Source: an uncultured Prevotellaceae bacterium (GTDB lineage Bacteria; Bacteroidota; Bacteroidia; Bacteroidales; Bacteroidaceae). Taken from it: DNA of 48,098 nucleotides. Both the position numbers and the translations under genes were made by a program. Numbering within the stretch: the first letter of the stretch is position 1; each line of letters opens with the position of its first letter. This document shows, piece after piece, positions 1 through 7,025 of this stretch. The notes below the pieces were generated by a model. The model saw only the letters and a program-made list of their open reading frames with translations, made no database searches and was not told the DNA's origin. Location of the stretch: assembly GCA_947303855.1 (NCBI GenBank), contig CAMYZO010000013.1:1-48098 (forward strand). The letters run 5' to 3'.

Positions 1-592
1 TCTGTCCCTTGCTGTAGATGCAGGCCTTCTGCGAGCCGTTGGCTCCGTCGGTCAGGCTGTTGACGGTGCCGTTCTTGGCACTGATCTGTATGCGTTTCTT
101 GTTACCGATGCTGATGGCAGCACCGCTGGGGTTGGTCAGGGTGACGCCTGCCAGTTGCAGGGTACACTTATACGAGCCGTCGAGCGTCAGGCTGCCGTCG
201 GTGCTGGTGCCGCTCAGCAGGTAGGTAATCTCGTCGCCGTCCACGTCGGCGGTGTTTGTCTGGCTGATAGTGACGTGAGCGCCGCTGACGGTGGCCGTGA
301 CGTAGGGAGCTACGTTGCCCGGGATGACGACGGTGGCTGCAGAGCCGCTGTAGCTGACGCTGACGGTGTTGGCCGTGACGCTGGACTCGTCGACGCTGAT
401 CTTCGTGATGTTGCTCACGCTGAACGCCTTGCCCTGAACGGTGAGCGTCTTGCCGCCGTCGCTGTAGGTCATGTCGTCGGCGTTGGCCGTAAAGGCATAG
501 GTGACGTTGCCCTGTGCCACGTTCATGGTCTGTGCCTGAGCAGCGGTGAGTGTTGCTGCCGCCAGTGCCAGGGTGATGAGTGCATGTTTCAT
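1..592 (-). CDS. Secreted carbohydrate-binding-domain protein, 5' part (runs off the left edge)
   Basis: The visible part encodes the first 197 residues. It begins with a signal peptide (MKHALITLALAAATLTAAQA, cleavage expected after AQA), so the product is exported. The following region has the beta-strand pattern of the Cthe_2159-type carbohydrate-binding domain: a stretch reading LTLDGSYKCTLQLAGVTLTNPSG, then ISIGNKKRIQISAKNGTVN and SLTDGANGS. The same blocks occur in the next upstream gene (589-1584), so the two are paralogues. The start ATG overlaps the TGA of that gene in an ATGA, which suggests translational coupling in one operon. The C-terminus lies outside the window. The binding-domain family is assigned from motif memory; the ligand is unknown. 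Confidence 0.8.
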   Translation of the reverse strand, partial: MKHALITLALAAATLTAAQAQTMNVAQGNVTYAFTANADDMTYSDGGKTLTVQGKAFSVSNITKISVDESSVTANTVSVSYSGSAATVVIPGNVAPYVTATVSGAHVTISQTNTADVDGDEITYLLSGTSTDGSLTLDGSYKCTLQLAGVTLTNPSGAAISIGNKKRIQISAKNGTVNSLTDGANGSQKACIYSKGQ

Positions 593-1584
593 TTTACAAT
601 AATTTTCTTGGTGGTGTTACCGTCTCTGATGATGTTGAGCCCCTTGTGCAGCGTGGTGCGCTGACATCCCTGCAGGTCGTAGTACTGAGCGCCGTCGGCA
701 GTGGCGGTGCCGTTGCTCAGCACGGTCTCTATGCCCGTTGTCGCGGTGTCGTTAGTGTCGAAGTTCTGCGTACCGCCGGTATAGCTGATGGTGCCGTCGG
801 TCTTGATAGCCTTGCCGCCGTAGCCGCTGATGGCGAGCGTGCCGCCCGTCTGGTAGAAGTTGCCGGTGTCCTCGTCCTCGTGGCCGGTGGTCACGCCGGT
901 GCTGGTAGTGCCGCTCAGTTCCACCTGTATGCCGTCTTCGGTAGCACCCGTGATGTTTACCTTGCCGCTCTCCATGAGGAAGTACTCCTTGCAGTGGATG
1001 GCATCCTTCTGTGCTGCGGTGATGTTCAGCGTCAGGTTCTTCACCTCAATATACTCCTTGCTGTAGATGGCGTGCTTGGCGTTGCCAACGACGTTGAGCG
1101 TGCCCTTGCCCTTCAGCTTGGTGTGGCCCTTGCAGTGGTAGCAGCCGTTGTAGGTCTCGTTGGCCCCGTCGGTCAGGGTGTTGGTGGTGCCCTTCTGTGC
1201 ACTCAGGGCAATGCGCTTGCCGTTCTGGATGTTGATGGCGGGCCCCGAGGGGTTGGTCAGCGTCAGGCCGTTCAGCTCGACGGTAGCCTTGAAGTTGCCC
1301 TCCAAGTAGAACTCGCCGTCGGTGCTGTTGCCCCTCAGCGAGTAGATAATCTCGCCGTCCTCATTGTCGGTGGTGGCATCGACGCCTGCAAATGTTGCGC
1401 TCTGCACTATCTTGACGTGCGACGACGTGCCGCTGCTGACGGTGACATAGCTCTGTATGTTCTGTGCCACGGTGATGGTGGCCGTAGCGCCGTTGTACAC
1501 TATTTCGACGGTGTTGTTGTCGATGGCGGCCACGCGGCAGGCGGCAGCCATGACGAGGGCTGTAAGCATCAGAATGCGTTTCAT
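589..1584 (-). CDS. Secreted carbohydrate-binding-domain protein with C-terminal sorting-like tail
   Basis: A 331-residue exported protein. Residues 1-20 (MKRILMLTALVMAAACRVAA) look like a signal peptide. Residues of about 90-270 form a repetitive beta-helix-like domain of the Cthe_2159 type (LTLTNPSGPAINIQNGKRI, TLTDGANETYNGCYHCKG, KDAIHCKEYFLMESGKVNITG). The last 30 residues (YYDLQGCQRTTLHKGLNIIR then KKIIVK) resemble the C-terminal tail of Prevotella cell-surface proteins handled by a type IX-like secretion route; that assignment is inference. It overlaps the gene before it (1581-1584) and the gene after it (589-592) by four bases each as ATGA, so the three are probably translated as a coupled unit. 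The likely role is binding to a polysaccharide at the cell surface; no catalytic motif is seen. Confidence 0.82.
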   Translation of the reverse strand: MKRILMLTALVMAAACRVAAIDNNTVEIVYNGATATITVAQNIQSYVTVSSGTSSHVKIVQSATFAGVDATTDNEDGEIIYSLRGNSTDGEFYLEGNFKATVELNGLTLTNPSGPAINIQNGKRIALSAQKGTTNTLTDGANETYNGCYHCKGHTKLKGKGTLNVVGNAKHAIYSKEYIEVKNLTLNITAAQKDAIHCKEYFLMESGKVNITGATEDGIQVELSGTTSTGVTTGHEDEDTGNFYQTGGTLAISGYGGKAIKTDGTISYTGGTQNFDTNDTATTGIETVLSNGTATADGAQYYDLQGCQRTTLHKGLNIIRDGNTTKKIIVK

Positions 1585-1970
1585 TTCACAGTTACTTTAC
1601 GTGTTTTACCATTCTCCTTAATCAGATAGACGCCCTTGCGCAGCGTGGCGCCTTGTGGCAGGCGGTGGCCCTGCAGGTCGTACACCTCGGCATTGCTGTC
1701 CGGCAGGGCGTTGACCTCGCTGATGCCAGTGGTCGTATCCTGCTTGGTGTTAGAGAAGTACATGCGGCTGACCTCGCTCAGCGTGAACGTGGCCGTCTCC
1801 TGGCCGTTGGTAGCCGTCAGCTGGGTGTCGCTGTAGCTGATGTTCAGTCCTACGGCGGTCAGCGAGGTGGCTGTGCCGTCGCTCTTCTCGATGGTCAGGT
1901 ACTGGTAGTCGGCAGCCTGTGCCGTCAGCGTGCCCGCCAAAATCATTGTTATTATTGCGTGACGATTCAT
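1581..1970 (-). CDS. Small secreted protein consisting mainly of a sorting-type tail
   Basis: A 129-residue protein. I start it at the ATG at 1970 (MNRHAIITMILAGTLTAQA, a good signal peptide). An in-frame ATG 13 codons upstream would add a charged Asn/Lys-rich segment translated from the repeat array and spoil the signal peptide. The mature protein has the short beta-rich module YLTIEKSDGTATSLTAVGL, then TFTLSEVSRMYFSNT, usually found just before the C-terminal tail of large Prevotella surface proteins. It then ends in that tail (VYDLQGHRLPQG, RKGVYLIKENGK). It is therefore almost a free-standing C-terminal domain. It lies between carbohydrate-binding proteins and is coupled to the next gene by an ATGA overlap. 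Its function is not known. Confidence 0.75.
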   Translation of the reverse strand: MNRHAIITMILAGTLTAQAADYQYLTIEKSDGTATSLTAVGLNISYSDTQLTATNGQETATFTLSEVSRMYFSNTKQDTTTGISEVNALPDSNAEVYDLQGHRLPQGATLRKGVYLIKENGKTRKVTVK

Positions 1971-2025
1971 TTTATTTTCGATTTTCGATTTTCGATTTTC
2001 ATTATTCATTATTCATTATTCATTA
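1971..2025. repeat. Two adjoining heptamer arrays between genes
   Basis: Just upstream of the minus-strand gene starting at 1970, the plus strand reads three copies of TTTTCGA followed by three to four copies of ATTATTC. Read on the coding strand this gives AATGAAT/AATCGAA units that contain stop codons in some frames. No gene or terminator explains it. Similar short-period arrays occur at 3956-4084, 12083-12129 and inside glmM. Confidence 0.8.
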
Positions 2026-2049
2026 GCTCGCAAAAGCGAGCGCCGTTAT

Positions 2050-3846
2050 TCACCACCGTCCGCCGGGACCGCCGCCCATGCCGCCGTTCATGCCGCCGCC
2101 CATGCCGCCACCGCCGCTGTAGGACGAGAGGCTGACGCTGTTGCCGCCGCTGACGGTGCTGCCCGTGTAGGCCATGCCGAAGCAGGCAGAGGTGCCGCCG
2201 CTGACGCTGACGCCCTGGGTGAGGGTAGGGGTGCCCGACGTGGAGACCACCAGAGGAGTGCCGCCGCTGGCCGGTGTCTGGAAGGCCAGTGCCAACTGTC
2301 CGTCGTTATAGAGGGCATACCAGGTGTTCTGGCTCCATGCCGACGACTGATAGCAGGCCTGCGAGAGACTGGCTCCCGACTCCAGGCCGCCCACGGCCAC
2401 GATGGTGCCGCCCTGCACGTAGAGCTTGTAGCCGCCCTCGGTGTTGGCGTCGATGCCCAGCTCCGGCGATGTCTTGCCGATGGCGTAGACCGTGCCGCCC
2501 TTGATATACATGTTGCCGTTGGCGTCCATGCCGTCGTTGCCTGTAGAGTAGCCCATGACCATGCCGCCGCTGACGGTGAATGTCGATGCCGAGTTGATGG
2601 CGTCGTCGCCGCTGACGCTGCTCACCGTGCCGCCGCTGATGTCGATGGTGCCCTTCGACTCTATGCCCTCGCTGCCCGAGCAGTAGACGGCCACGTCGCC
2701 GCCGCTGATGTCGAGCACGCCGTGGGTGTTCTTCGTACCTATCTTAATACCCTTGGGCGAGGCGGTGTCGCGGCTGTAGCTGTAGGTGCCGCCGGTGGTG
2801 ATCACCTTCATAGAGCCGCCGTTCACGTAGCACTCCCAGTCGGCATCCAGGCCTTTGCCGCCGTTGCCGGTAGCCTTCAGGCACACCTCGCCGCCGTTCT
2901 GCGTGTAGACGGAGTCACACTTCATGGCAGCAGCGCCCTTGGCCTCGCTGTCTTCGTAGACACCTCCGCCGGTGGCTATCACCGTGGTGCGTCCGCCGTT
3001 GACGGTGATGTTGCTCTCGCAGTTGATGCCCTTGGCGCCGTCGGCCGTCACCTCAACGTTCAGCACACCGCCGTTGATGTAGATACCGTCGTTGGCCTTG
3101 ATGCCATGGTTAGCCGTCGACTTGGCGTAGATGTTCATGCCGGTGCGGGTAACGATGTAGTCGGCACAGTGGATGGCGTTGTTGTAGTTGCCGTAGACCT
3201 CCAGGGTGCCGTTGCCGTTGAACAGCAGCTTACCCTTGCAGTAGAGGGCACCCTTGTGGTCGTTCTTCGATGCGGTGCCGTCTGTCAGTGTGCTGGTGCC
3301 GTTGAGCACGACGTAGGCCCGTTTTCCCGACAGCAGGTTCAGAGCAGCAGAGTCGGGGTTGGTGATGCTGACGCTGTTGAGCTGCACCTCGTATTTCTTG
3401 TCGCCGACAACGGTGAGCGAGCCGTTGGCAGTAGTGCCGCTCACCACGTAGCACACAGACTTCACCGAGCTATGGTTGGCTGTGATGTGGCCTCCGCTGA
3501 CGCTTACCGTCACGCCGTTGTCGTAGGTCTTTGCCGTGGGGTTCGACAGGTCGATGGGTATCTCGGTGGTGAACGAGTTGTTGGCCAGGTTATCTTCAGA
3601 GTCGGGGAAGTACTCTGCCACGGTGGCCGATGGCTCAGCGGTGATCTTGTCTACCGCCACGCTGAAGGTCAGCAGGTCGGTGCTGGCACTGCTGCTGCTG
3701 TTGTTGCCGTTGTAGTTAGCGTTATTGTTGTCGCCGCCATAGCTGGCATTGTTGTTGTTGAAGTCGCTGATGGGGTCTTCAGTAGAGCAGCACTGCAGTA
3801 TGCTGGCCGAGACGACGACAACCAATGAAAGCATTATCTTCTTCAT
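2050..3846 (-). CDS. Carbohydrate-binding beta-helix lipoprotein with Gly/Met-rich C-terminus
   Basis: A 598-residue protein started at the ATG at 3846 (MKKIMLSLVVVVSASILQCCSTED). An upstream in-frame ATG at 3885 would lie in the promoter. The leader followed by CC resembles a relaxed Bacteroidota lipobox, so it is probably a lipoprotein. After a short Asn/Gly/Ser linker, residues of about 90-540 form a long series of beta-helix rungs of the Cthe_2159 type, many ending in ISGG, VNGG or TVSGG (ITVNGGRTTV, LDISGGDVAV, IDISGGTVSSV, TFTVSGGMVMG). The last 20 residues are almost only Gly and Met before a terminal GGRW, which is odd for a folded domain. It is the first gene of the four-gene operon, transcribed from the promoter at 3883-3914. 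Probable role: polysaccharide binding at the cell surface. Confidence 0.82.
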   Translation of the reverse strand: MKKIMLSLVVVVSASILQCCSTEDPISDFNNNNASYGGDNNNANYNGNNSSSSASTDLLTFSVAVDKITAEPSATVAEYFPDSEDNLANNSFTTEIPIDLSNPTAKTYDNGVTVSVSGGHITANHSSVKSVCYVVSGTTANGSLTVVGDKKYEVQLNSVSITNPDSAALNLLSGKRAYVVLNGTSTLTDGTASKNDHKGALYCKGKLLFNGNGTLEVYGNYNNAIHCADYIVTRTGMNIYAKSTANHGIKANDGIYINGGVLNVEVTADGAKGINCESNITVNGGRTTVIATGGGVYEDSEAKGAAAMKCDSVYTQNGGEVCLKATGNGGKGLDADWECYVNGGSMKVITTGGTYSYSRDTASPKGIKIGTKNTHGVLDISGGDVAVYCSGSEGIESKGTIDISGGTVSSVSGDDAINSASTFTVSGGMVMGYSTGNDGMDANGNMYIKGGTVYAIGKTSPELGIDANTEGGYKLYVQGGTIVAVGGLESGASLSQACYQSSAWSQNTWYALYNDGQLALAFQTPASGGTPLVVSTSGTPTLTQGVSVSGGTSACFGMAYTGSTVSGGNSVSLSSYSGGGGMGGGMNGGMGGGPGGRW

Positions 3847-3882
3847 AATCGTTTTGTATTTGTGGTTTAAACTTTTATGGTG

Positions 3883-3914
3883 CAAAGATAATGTGAAATG
3901 TTAAACGGGGCAAA
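3883..3914 (-). promoter_or_regulatory. Bacteroides-type promoter of the carbohydrate-binding operon
   Basis: On the minus strand a TTTG (3914-3911) is followed after 20 bases by TATCTTTG (3890-3883), matching TTTG-N19-21-TAnnTTTG. The start codon is 36 bases further on at 3846. Confidence 0.8.
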
Positions 3915-3937
3915 TCCGTTCAACGAATGCCCCGTTT
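3903..3937. promoter_or_regulatory. Perfect 10-bp inverted repeat overlapping the -33 box
   Basis: AAACGGGGCA at 3903-3912 is mirrored by TGCCCCGTTT at 3928-3937 with 15 bases between. The left arm covers part of the -33 TTTG at 3911-3914. It may be an operator for the operon to its left, or a hairpin ending transcription of the lipoprotein gene at 4091-4696. The T-run after it is weak, so the operator reading is slightly favoured. Confidence 0.5.
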
Positions 3938-3955
3938 TATTCAGTGAATCGTTTT

Positions 3956-4084
3956 TTAGGAGTTTAGGAGTTAAAGGAGTTAAGGAGTTAAGACAAATGT
4001 TTTGCCGGTGACTATTGTCTGCGGAGCTTTTTGAGTTCAGAACTATTGTCTTAACTCCTTAACTCCTTACCTCCTTAACTCCTT
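3956..4084. repeat. Two octamer arrays in inverted orientation
   Basis: Four copies of an AGGAGTTA-type unit lie at 3956-3992, and four copies of its complement (AACTCCTT-type) at 4048-4084. The inner parts, 3974-3996 and 4046-4068, are a perfect 23-bp inverted repeat around a 49-base centre. ACTATTGTCT occurs twice in or beside the centre (4011-4020 and 4042-4051). It lies in the 244-base gap between two minus-strand genes and may fold into a long hairpin at the end of the lipoprotein transcript. Confidence 0.8.
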
Positions 4085-4090
4085 GAATTA

Positions 4091-4696
4091 TTACAGTCCC
4101 AGCGCCTTCTTGGCCTTGTCGGCAGCCTCGTTAGCAGCCTTGTCAATCTCGGCGTTAGCCTTCTCCTTGGCTGCTTCCACCTGCTCGTTGGCCTTCTGCT
4201 TGGCAGCGTCTACGGCATCCTGTCCGGCCTGCTTGGCAGCGTCAACAGCGGCATCGCCAACGGCTTGGGCACCGTCGATAGTGCTTGCCAGACTGCTCAC
4301 GATGGCATCGGCGGGGGCATCTGTCAGGGCGCTGACGGCAGCCTTAACAACTGCATTATCGCCAACGATGGTCTTCACCTGCTCGGCATTCTCTTTCAGG
4401 TAGTTCTGCACCTTCTCTACATAAGCCTTGGCAGCCTCGGGATTGGTCTTCACCATCTCCAGCACCTTCGCCTGCACAGCCTCGATGGTCTGCTGCAGCT
4501 TGCCGGCGTCCTTGGCCTGAATCTCTTCGGCCAACTGGGCGGTCACCTCGCCTACGATGCCCTCAACGTCGATGGCTGCTGCCGTAGAGTCGGCTGTTAC
4601 TGCTACCTCGTCAGCAGGAGCCTGCTGAGCTTTGTTGCCACACGCTGTGAAACCGATGGCCATAGCTGCCATCACCATCATCATCATTTTTTTCAT
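4091..4696 (-). CDS. Ala/Lys-rich lipoprotein with helical repeats
   Basis: A 201-residue protein. The start at 4696 gives a Met-rich leader (MKKMMMMVMAAMAIGFTACGNK) with a clear lipobox GFTAC at residues 15-19, so it should be a lipoprotein of the cell envelope. The rest is strongly helical and poor in aromatic residues. The last third is a run of 11-residue-like repeats (DAAKQAGQDAVDAAKQKANE, EAAKEKANAEIDKAANEAAD) resembling LEA-type or coiled-coil segments. No enzymatic motif is visible. It has its own -7 box at 4738-4745, divergent from the SulP gene. The function is unknown; a structural or stress-protective envelope role is only a guess. Confidence 0.78.
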   Translation of the reverse strand: MKKMMMMVMAAMAIGFTACGNKAQQAPADEVAVTADSTAAAIDVEGIVGEVTAQLAEEIQAKDAGKLQQTIEAVQAKVLEMVKTNPEAAKAYVEKVQNYLKENAEQVKTIVGDNAVVKAAVSALTDAPADAIVSSLASTIDGAQAVGDAAVDAAKQAGQDAVDAAKQKANEQVEAAKEKANAEIDKAANEAADKAKKALGL

Positions 4697-4737
4697 AACA
4701 ATACTTATTTAAAGGGTTAAAAATGATATTTTAGGGG

Positions 4738-4745
4738 CAAAAGTA
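4738..4745 (-). promoter_or_regulatory. -7 box (TACTTTTG) of the Ala/Lys-rich lipoprotein gene
   Basis: TACTTTTG on the minus strand, 41 bases before the start codon at 4696. No good -33 TTTG is present at the expected distance, so it is supported by the -7 box and its position only. Confidence 0.55.
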
Positions 4746-4774
4746 TAGTTTTTTTCATTATCTTGGCTTTTTCT

Positions 4775-4805
4775 TTTGCTATTATTAACTTTTTTATTAA
4801 TTTTG
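4775..4805 (+). promoter_or_regulatory. Bacteroides-type promoter of the SulP gene
   Basis: TTTG at 4775-4778, exactly 19 bases, then TAATTTTG at 4798-4805, followed by CA. The start codon is at 4839. Both boxes match the consensus. Confidence 0.85.
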
Positions 4806-4838
4806 CACCCTCATTTTTCAAGATAACAAGTATTTGTC

Positions 4839-6551
4839 ATGACAACATTGGAGTTTAAACCGCAGTTGATTGCGACACTCAAGAACTACAGCAAGAAGCA
4901 GTTCACCACCGACCTGCTGGCCGGTATCATTGTGGGCATCGTAGCCCTGCCCCTGGCCATTGCCTTTGGCATAGCATCGGGCGTCACCCCTGAGAAGGGC
5001 ATCATCACGGCCATTGTCGCCGGTCTCATCGTCTCTGTCCTTGGCGGATCGAAGGTGCAGATTGGCGGTCCCACAGGCGCGTTCATTATTATTATCTATG
5101 GCATCATCCAGCAGTACGGCTTCGAGGGCCTTACCATTGCCACGCTCATGGCCGGTGTGTTCCTCATCATGTTTGGTGTGCTCCATCTGGGCACCATCAT
5201 CAAGTACATACCTTACCCCATTGTGGTAGGTTTCACCAGCGGTATCGCCCTCACTATCTTCACTACGCAGATCAAGGATTTGCTGGGCCTGACCATGGTC
5301 CAAGTGCCCTCAGACTTCATTGAGAAGTGGATAGCCTACGTGGGGGCGCTGCCCACCATCGACTGGTGGAGTGCCGGCGTAGGCATCGGCTCAGTCATAC
5401 TGATAGCGCTGTGGCCGCGTCTCTCGCACCTCGCACCTCGCACCTCGCAGCTCGACAAACTGCCCGGTTCCTTGATAGCCATCATCGTGATGACCGTTGC
5501 CGCCCTGCTGCTGAAGCAGTATGCCGGCGTCACCTCCATCGAGACCATCGGCGACCGCTTCTCTATCAGCAATCAGCTGCCTGAGGCTCAGGTACCCGCC
5601 CTGTCGTGGGAGGTTATCAAGGGTCTGGTGTCGCCAGCCATCACCATCGCCATCCTCGGCGCCATTGAGTCGCTGCTCTCTGCCACCGTGGCCGACGGTG
5701 TTATCGGCGACCGTCACTCATCCAATACTGAGCTGATAGCCCAGGGCGTGGCCAATCTGGCATCGCCACTCTTCGGCGGCATCCCTGCCACCGGTGCCAT
5801 TGCCCGCACCATGACCAACATCAACAACGGCGGACGCACCCCCGTGGCCGGCATCATCCATGCTGCCGTGCTGCTGCTCATCTTCCTCTTCCTCATGCCG
5901 CTGGCACAGTATATCCCCATGGCCTGCCTGGCCGGTGTGCTCGTCATTGTCAGCTATAACATGAGCGGCTGGCGCTCGTTCACCTCCATCCTGAAGAACC
6001 CCAAGAGCGACGTCATCGTGCTCTGGGTCACCTTCCTGCTTACCGTTATCTTCGACCTGACGATAGCTATCGAGGTGGGACTCATCTGTGCCTGCCTGCT
6101 CTTCATGCGCCGTATGGCTGAGACTACCGACGTGAAGGTCATCAGCGACGAGATTAACCCTGCCGAGGAAGAGAGCGACTTCCAGTTGGGCAACCTTGAG
6201 CACCTCACCATCCCCGAGGGCGTTGAGGTGTACGAGATTAACGGTCCTTACTTCTTCGGTGCCGGTAACAAGTTCGAGGAAATCATGGGAGCCCTCCATC
6301 GCGGTCGCCGTCCCAAGGTGCGCATCATCCGTATGCGTAAAGTGCCGTTCGTCGACTCCACGGGCATCCACAACCTCACCAACCTCTGCCTGATGTCGCA
6401 GAAGGAGGGCATACAGGTGGTGCTCTCCGGTGTCAACGAGACGGTGCAGGCCGTACTCCACAAAGCGAAGTTCGACGAGTTGGTGGGTACCGATAACATC
6501 TGCTCACACATCAACATTGCCCTGGAGCGTGCCCGCCAGCTTAATGCTTGA
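4839..6551 (+). CDS. SulP-family inorganic anion transporter with STAS domain
   Basis: A 570-residue inner-membrane protein. Residues of about 20-430 hold the hydrophobic helices of a SulP (SLC26-type) transporter, including the conserved FTTDLLAGIIVGIVALPLAI and AFGIASGVTPEKGI near the N-terminus and the GGIPATGAIARTMTNI motif of the transport core near residue 325. Residues of about 440-560 form a cytoplasmic STAS domain with PFVDSTGIHNL. Members carry sulfate, bicarbonate or dicarboxylates; the substrate cannot be read from sequence. An in-frame heptamer repeat inserts a Leu/Ala/Pro/Arg/Thr/Ser/His loop near residues 195-206 between two membrane segments. It is transcribed alone from the promoter at 4775-4805. 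Confidence 0.93.
   Translation: MTTLEFKPQLIATLKNYSKKQFTTDLLAGIIVGIVALPLAIAFGIASGVTPEKGIITAIVAGLIVSVLGGSKVQIGGPTGAFIIIIYGIIQQYGFEGLTIATLMAGVFLIMFGVLHLGTIIKYIPYPIVVGFTSGIALTIFTTQIKDLLGLTMVQVPSDFIEKWIAYVGALPTIDWWSAGVGIGSVILIALWPRLSHLAPRTSQLDKLPGSLIAIIVMTVAALLLKQYAGVTSIETIGDRFSISNQLPEAQVPALSWEVIKGLVSPAITIAILGAIESLLSATVADGVIGDRHSSNTELIAQGVANLASPLFGGIPATGAIARTMTNINNGGRTPVAGIIHAAVLLLIFLFLMPLAQYIPMACLAGVLVIVSYNMSGWRSFTSILKNPKSDVIVLWVTFLLTVIFDLTIAIEVGLICACLLFMRRMAETTDVKVISDEINPAEEESDFQLGNLEHLTIPEGVEVYEINGPYFFGAGNKFEEIMGALHRGRRPKVRIIRMRKVPFVDSTGIHNLTNLCLMSQKEGIQVVLSGVNETVQAVLHKAKFDELVGTDNICSHINIALERARQLNA
5421..5454 (+). repeat. Heptamer array (CTCGCAC) inside the SulP coding sequence
   Basis: Three full copies of CTCGCAC and degenerate flanking copies, read in frame as SHLAPRTSQL in a loop of the transporter. 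The heptamer has no stop codon in any of the six frames. The same repeat in the other coding orientation occurs in glmM (22969-23001). Confidence 0.85.
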
Positions 6552-6672
6552 ACACGGTCAGCATATATAGTTGTTATAAGCAGAAACGAACTAAAAGGTG
6601 GATTTTCTCTTTCAGACGGTTAAAATTGATTTAAAATATACCTTATTACAATAAGATAACGGAATTATTTCG
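6552..6672. other. Gene-free stretch between SulP and the candidate RNA
   Basis: An AT-rich stretch with no gene. The only structure I see is the small inverted repeat CTTATTACAATAAG about 20 bases before the TATCTTTG box, possibly an operator. The whole gene-free gap runs from 6552 to 7138, 587 bases, and the rest of it is described by the RNA and leader entries. Confidence 0.5.
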
Positions 6673-6680
6673 TATCTTTG
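6673..6680 (+). promoter_or_regulatory. -7 box (TATCTTTG) of the candidate non-coding RNA
   Basis: TATCTTTG followed by CA, matching the TAnnTTTG consensus. A -33 TTTG is not present at the usual distance. There is no reading frame after it, which is what suggests an RNA gene. Confidence 0.6.
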
Positions 6681-6684
6681 CAGA

Positions 6685-7025
6685 TGCATTGTGGCTGCTG
6701 CCCATGTTGTAGTGACAGATGGGTGGCATGAAAAGGCTGCGGTGCAGACATCATGGACATAGGCGTTTTCTGACGCCTTGGTTTTGACGAAGTAAGAATC
6801 TCGCAAATTCAAAAGTCGGTCAAAAACAAGGCAACGGGGACGCCCCTTGGGATGTTTATAGACAGCCCGTATTGTATATGGACGGTTCGTAGGACTGTTT
6901 CATAACGTGTGGGTATTACTATAGCATTCTGCGTGGGGCTTTCCGCGTTGCTCGTTTCGACTGACTGGGCAATGCGAGAGCCTTTACTTCGTGGAACGGG
7001 CAACAGGACTGGCTCCACGTTTTTT
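6685..7025 (+). ncRNA. Candidate structured non-coding RNA of about 340 bases
   Basis: Between the -7 box at 6673-6680 and the terminator at 6990-7025 lies a GC-rich stretch with no plausible protein on the plus strand but many self-complementary segments. These include AGGCG/CGCCT around 6763-6779, CCTTGGTTTTGAC pairing with GTCAAAAACAAGG (one mismatch), GGGGACGCCCC, CCGT/ACGG and GCTCG/CGAG. It lacks the conserved cores of RNase P RNA, SRP RNA and tmRNA. Bacteroidales-specific families (for example Bacteroidales-1) and 6S RNA are the first to test; I cannot assign it. A minus-strand 80-codon frame across it (6809-7051) looks like chance. Start and end are approximate. Confidence 0.55.
6990..7025 (+). 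terminator. Rho-independent terminator of the candidate RNA
   Basis: CGTGGA (6990-6995) pairs with TCCACG (7014-7019), followed directly by six T (7020-7025). The stem is short and the loop is 18 bases, so termination may be partial. Confidence 0.65.

Noticed and set aside
155..1629. Long plus-strand open frames opposite the secreted-protein genes
   Set aside because: They lie fully antisense to genes with signal peptides, recognisable domains and ATGA couplings, and their sequences (Val/Ala/Gly/Asp-rich) are typical of shadow translation of GC-rich genes.
2722..3828. 368-codon plus-strand frame opposite the carbohydrate-binding lipoprotein gene
   Set aside because: It is antisense to a gene with many beta-helix rungs and a promoter; no domain is recognisable in it.
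3956..4084. Octamer arrays considered as a CRISPR array
   Set aside because: Units of 8 bases without unique spacers, and no cas gene nearby.
6685..7025. Candidate RNA considered as RNase P RNA, SRP RNA or tmRNA
   Set aside because: None of the conserved cores that I know for these RNAs is present, so I leave it unassigned.
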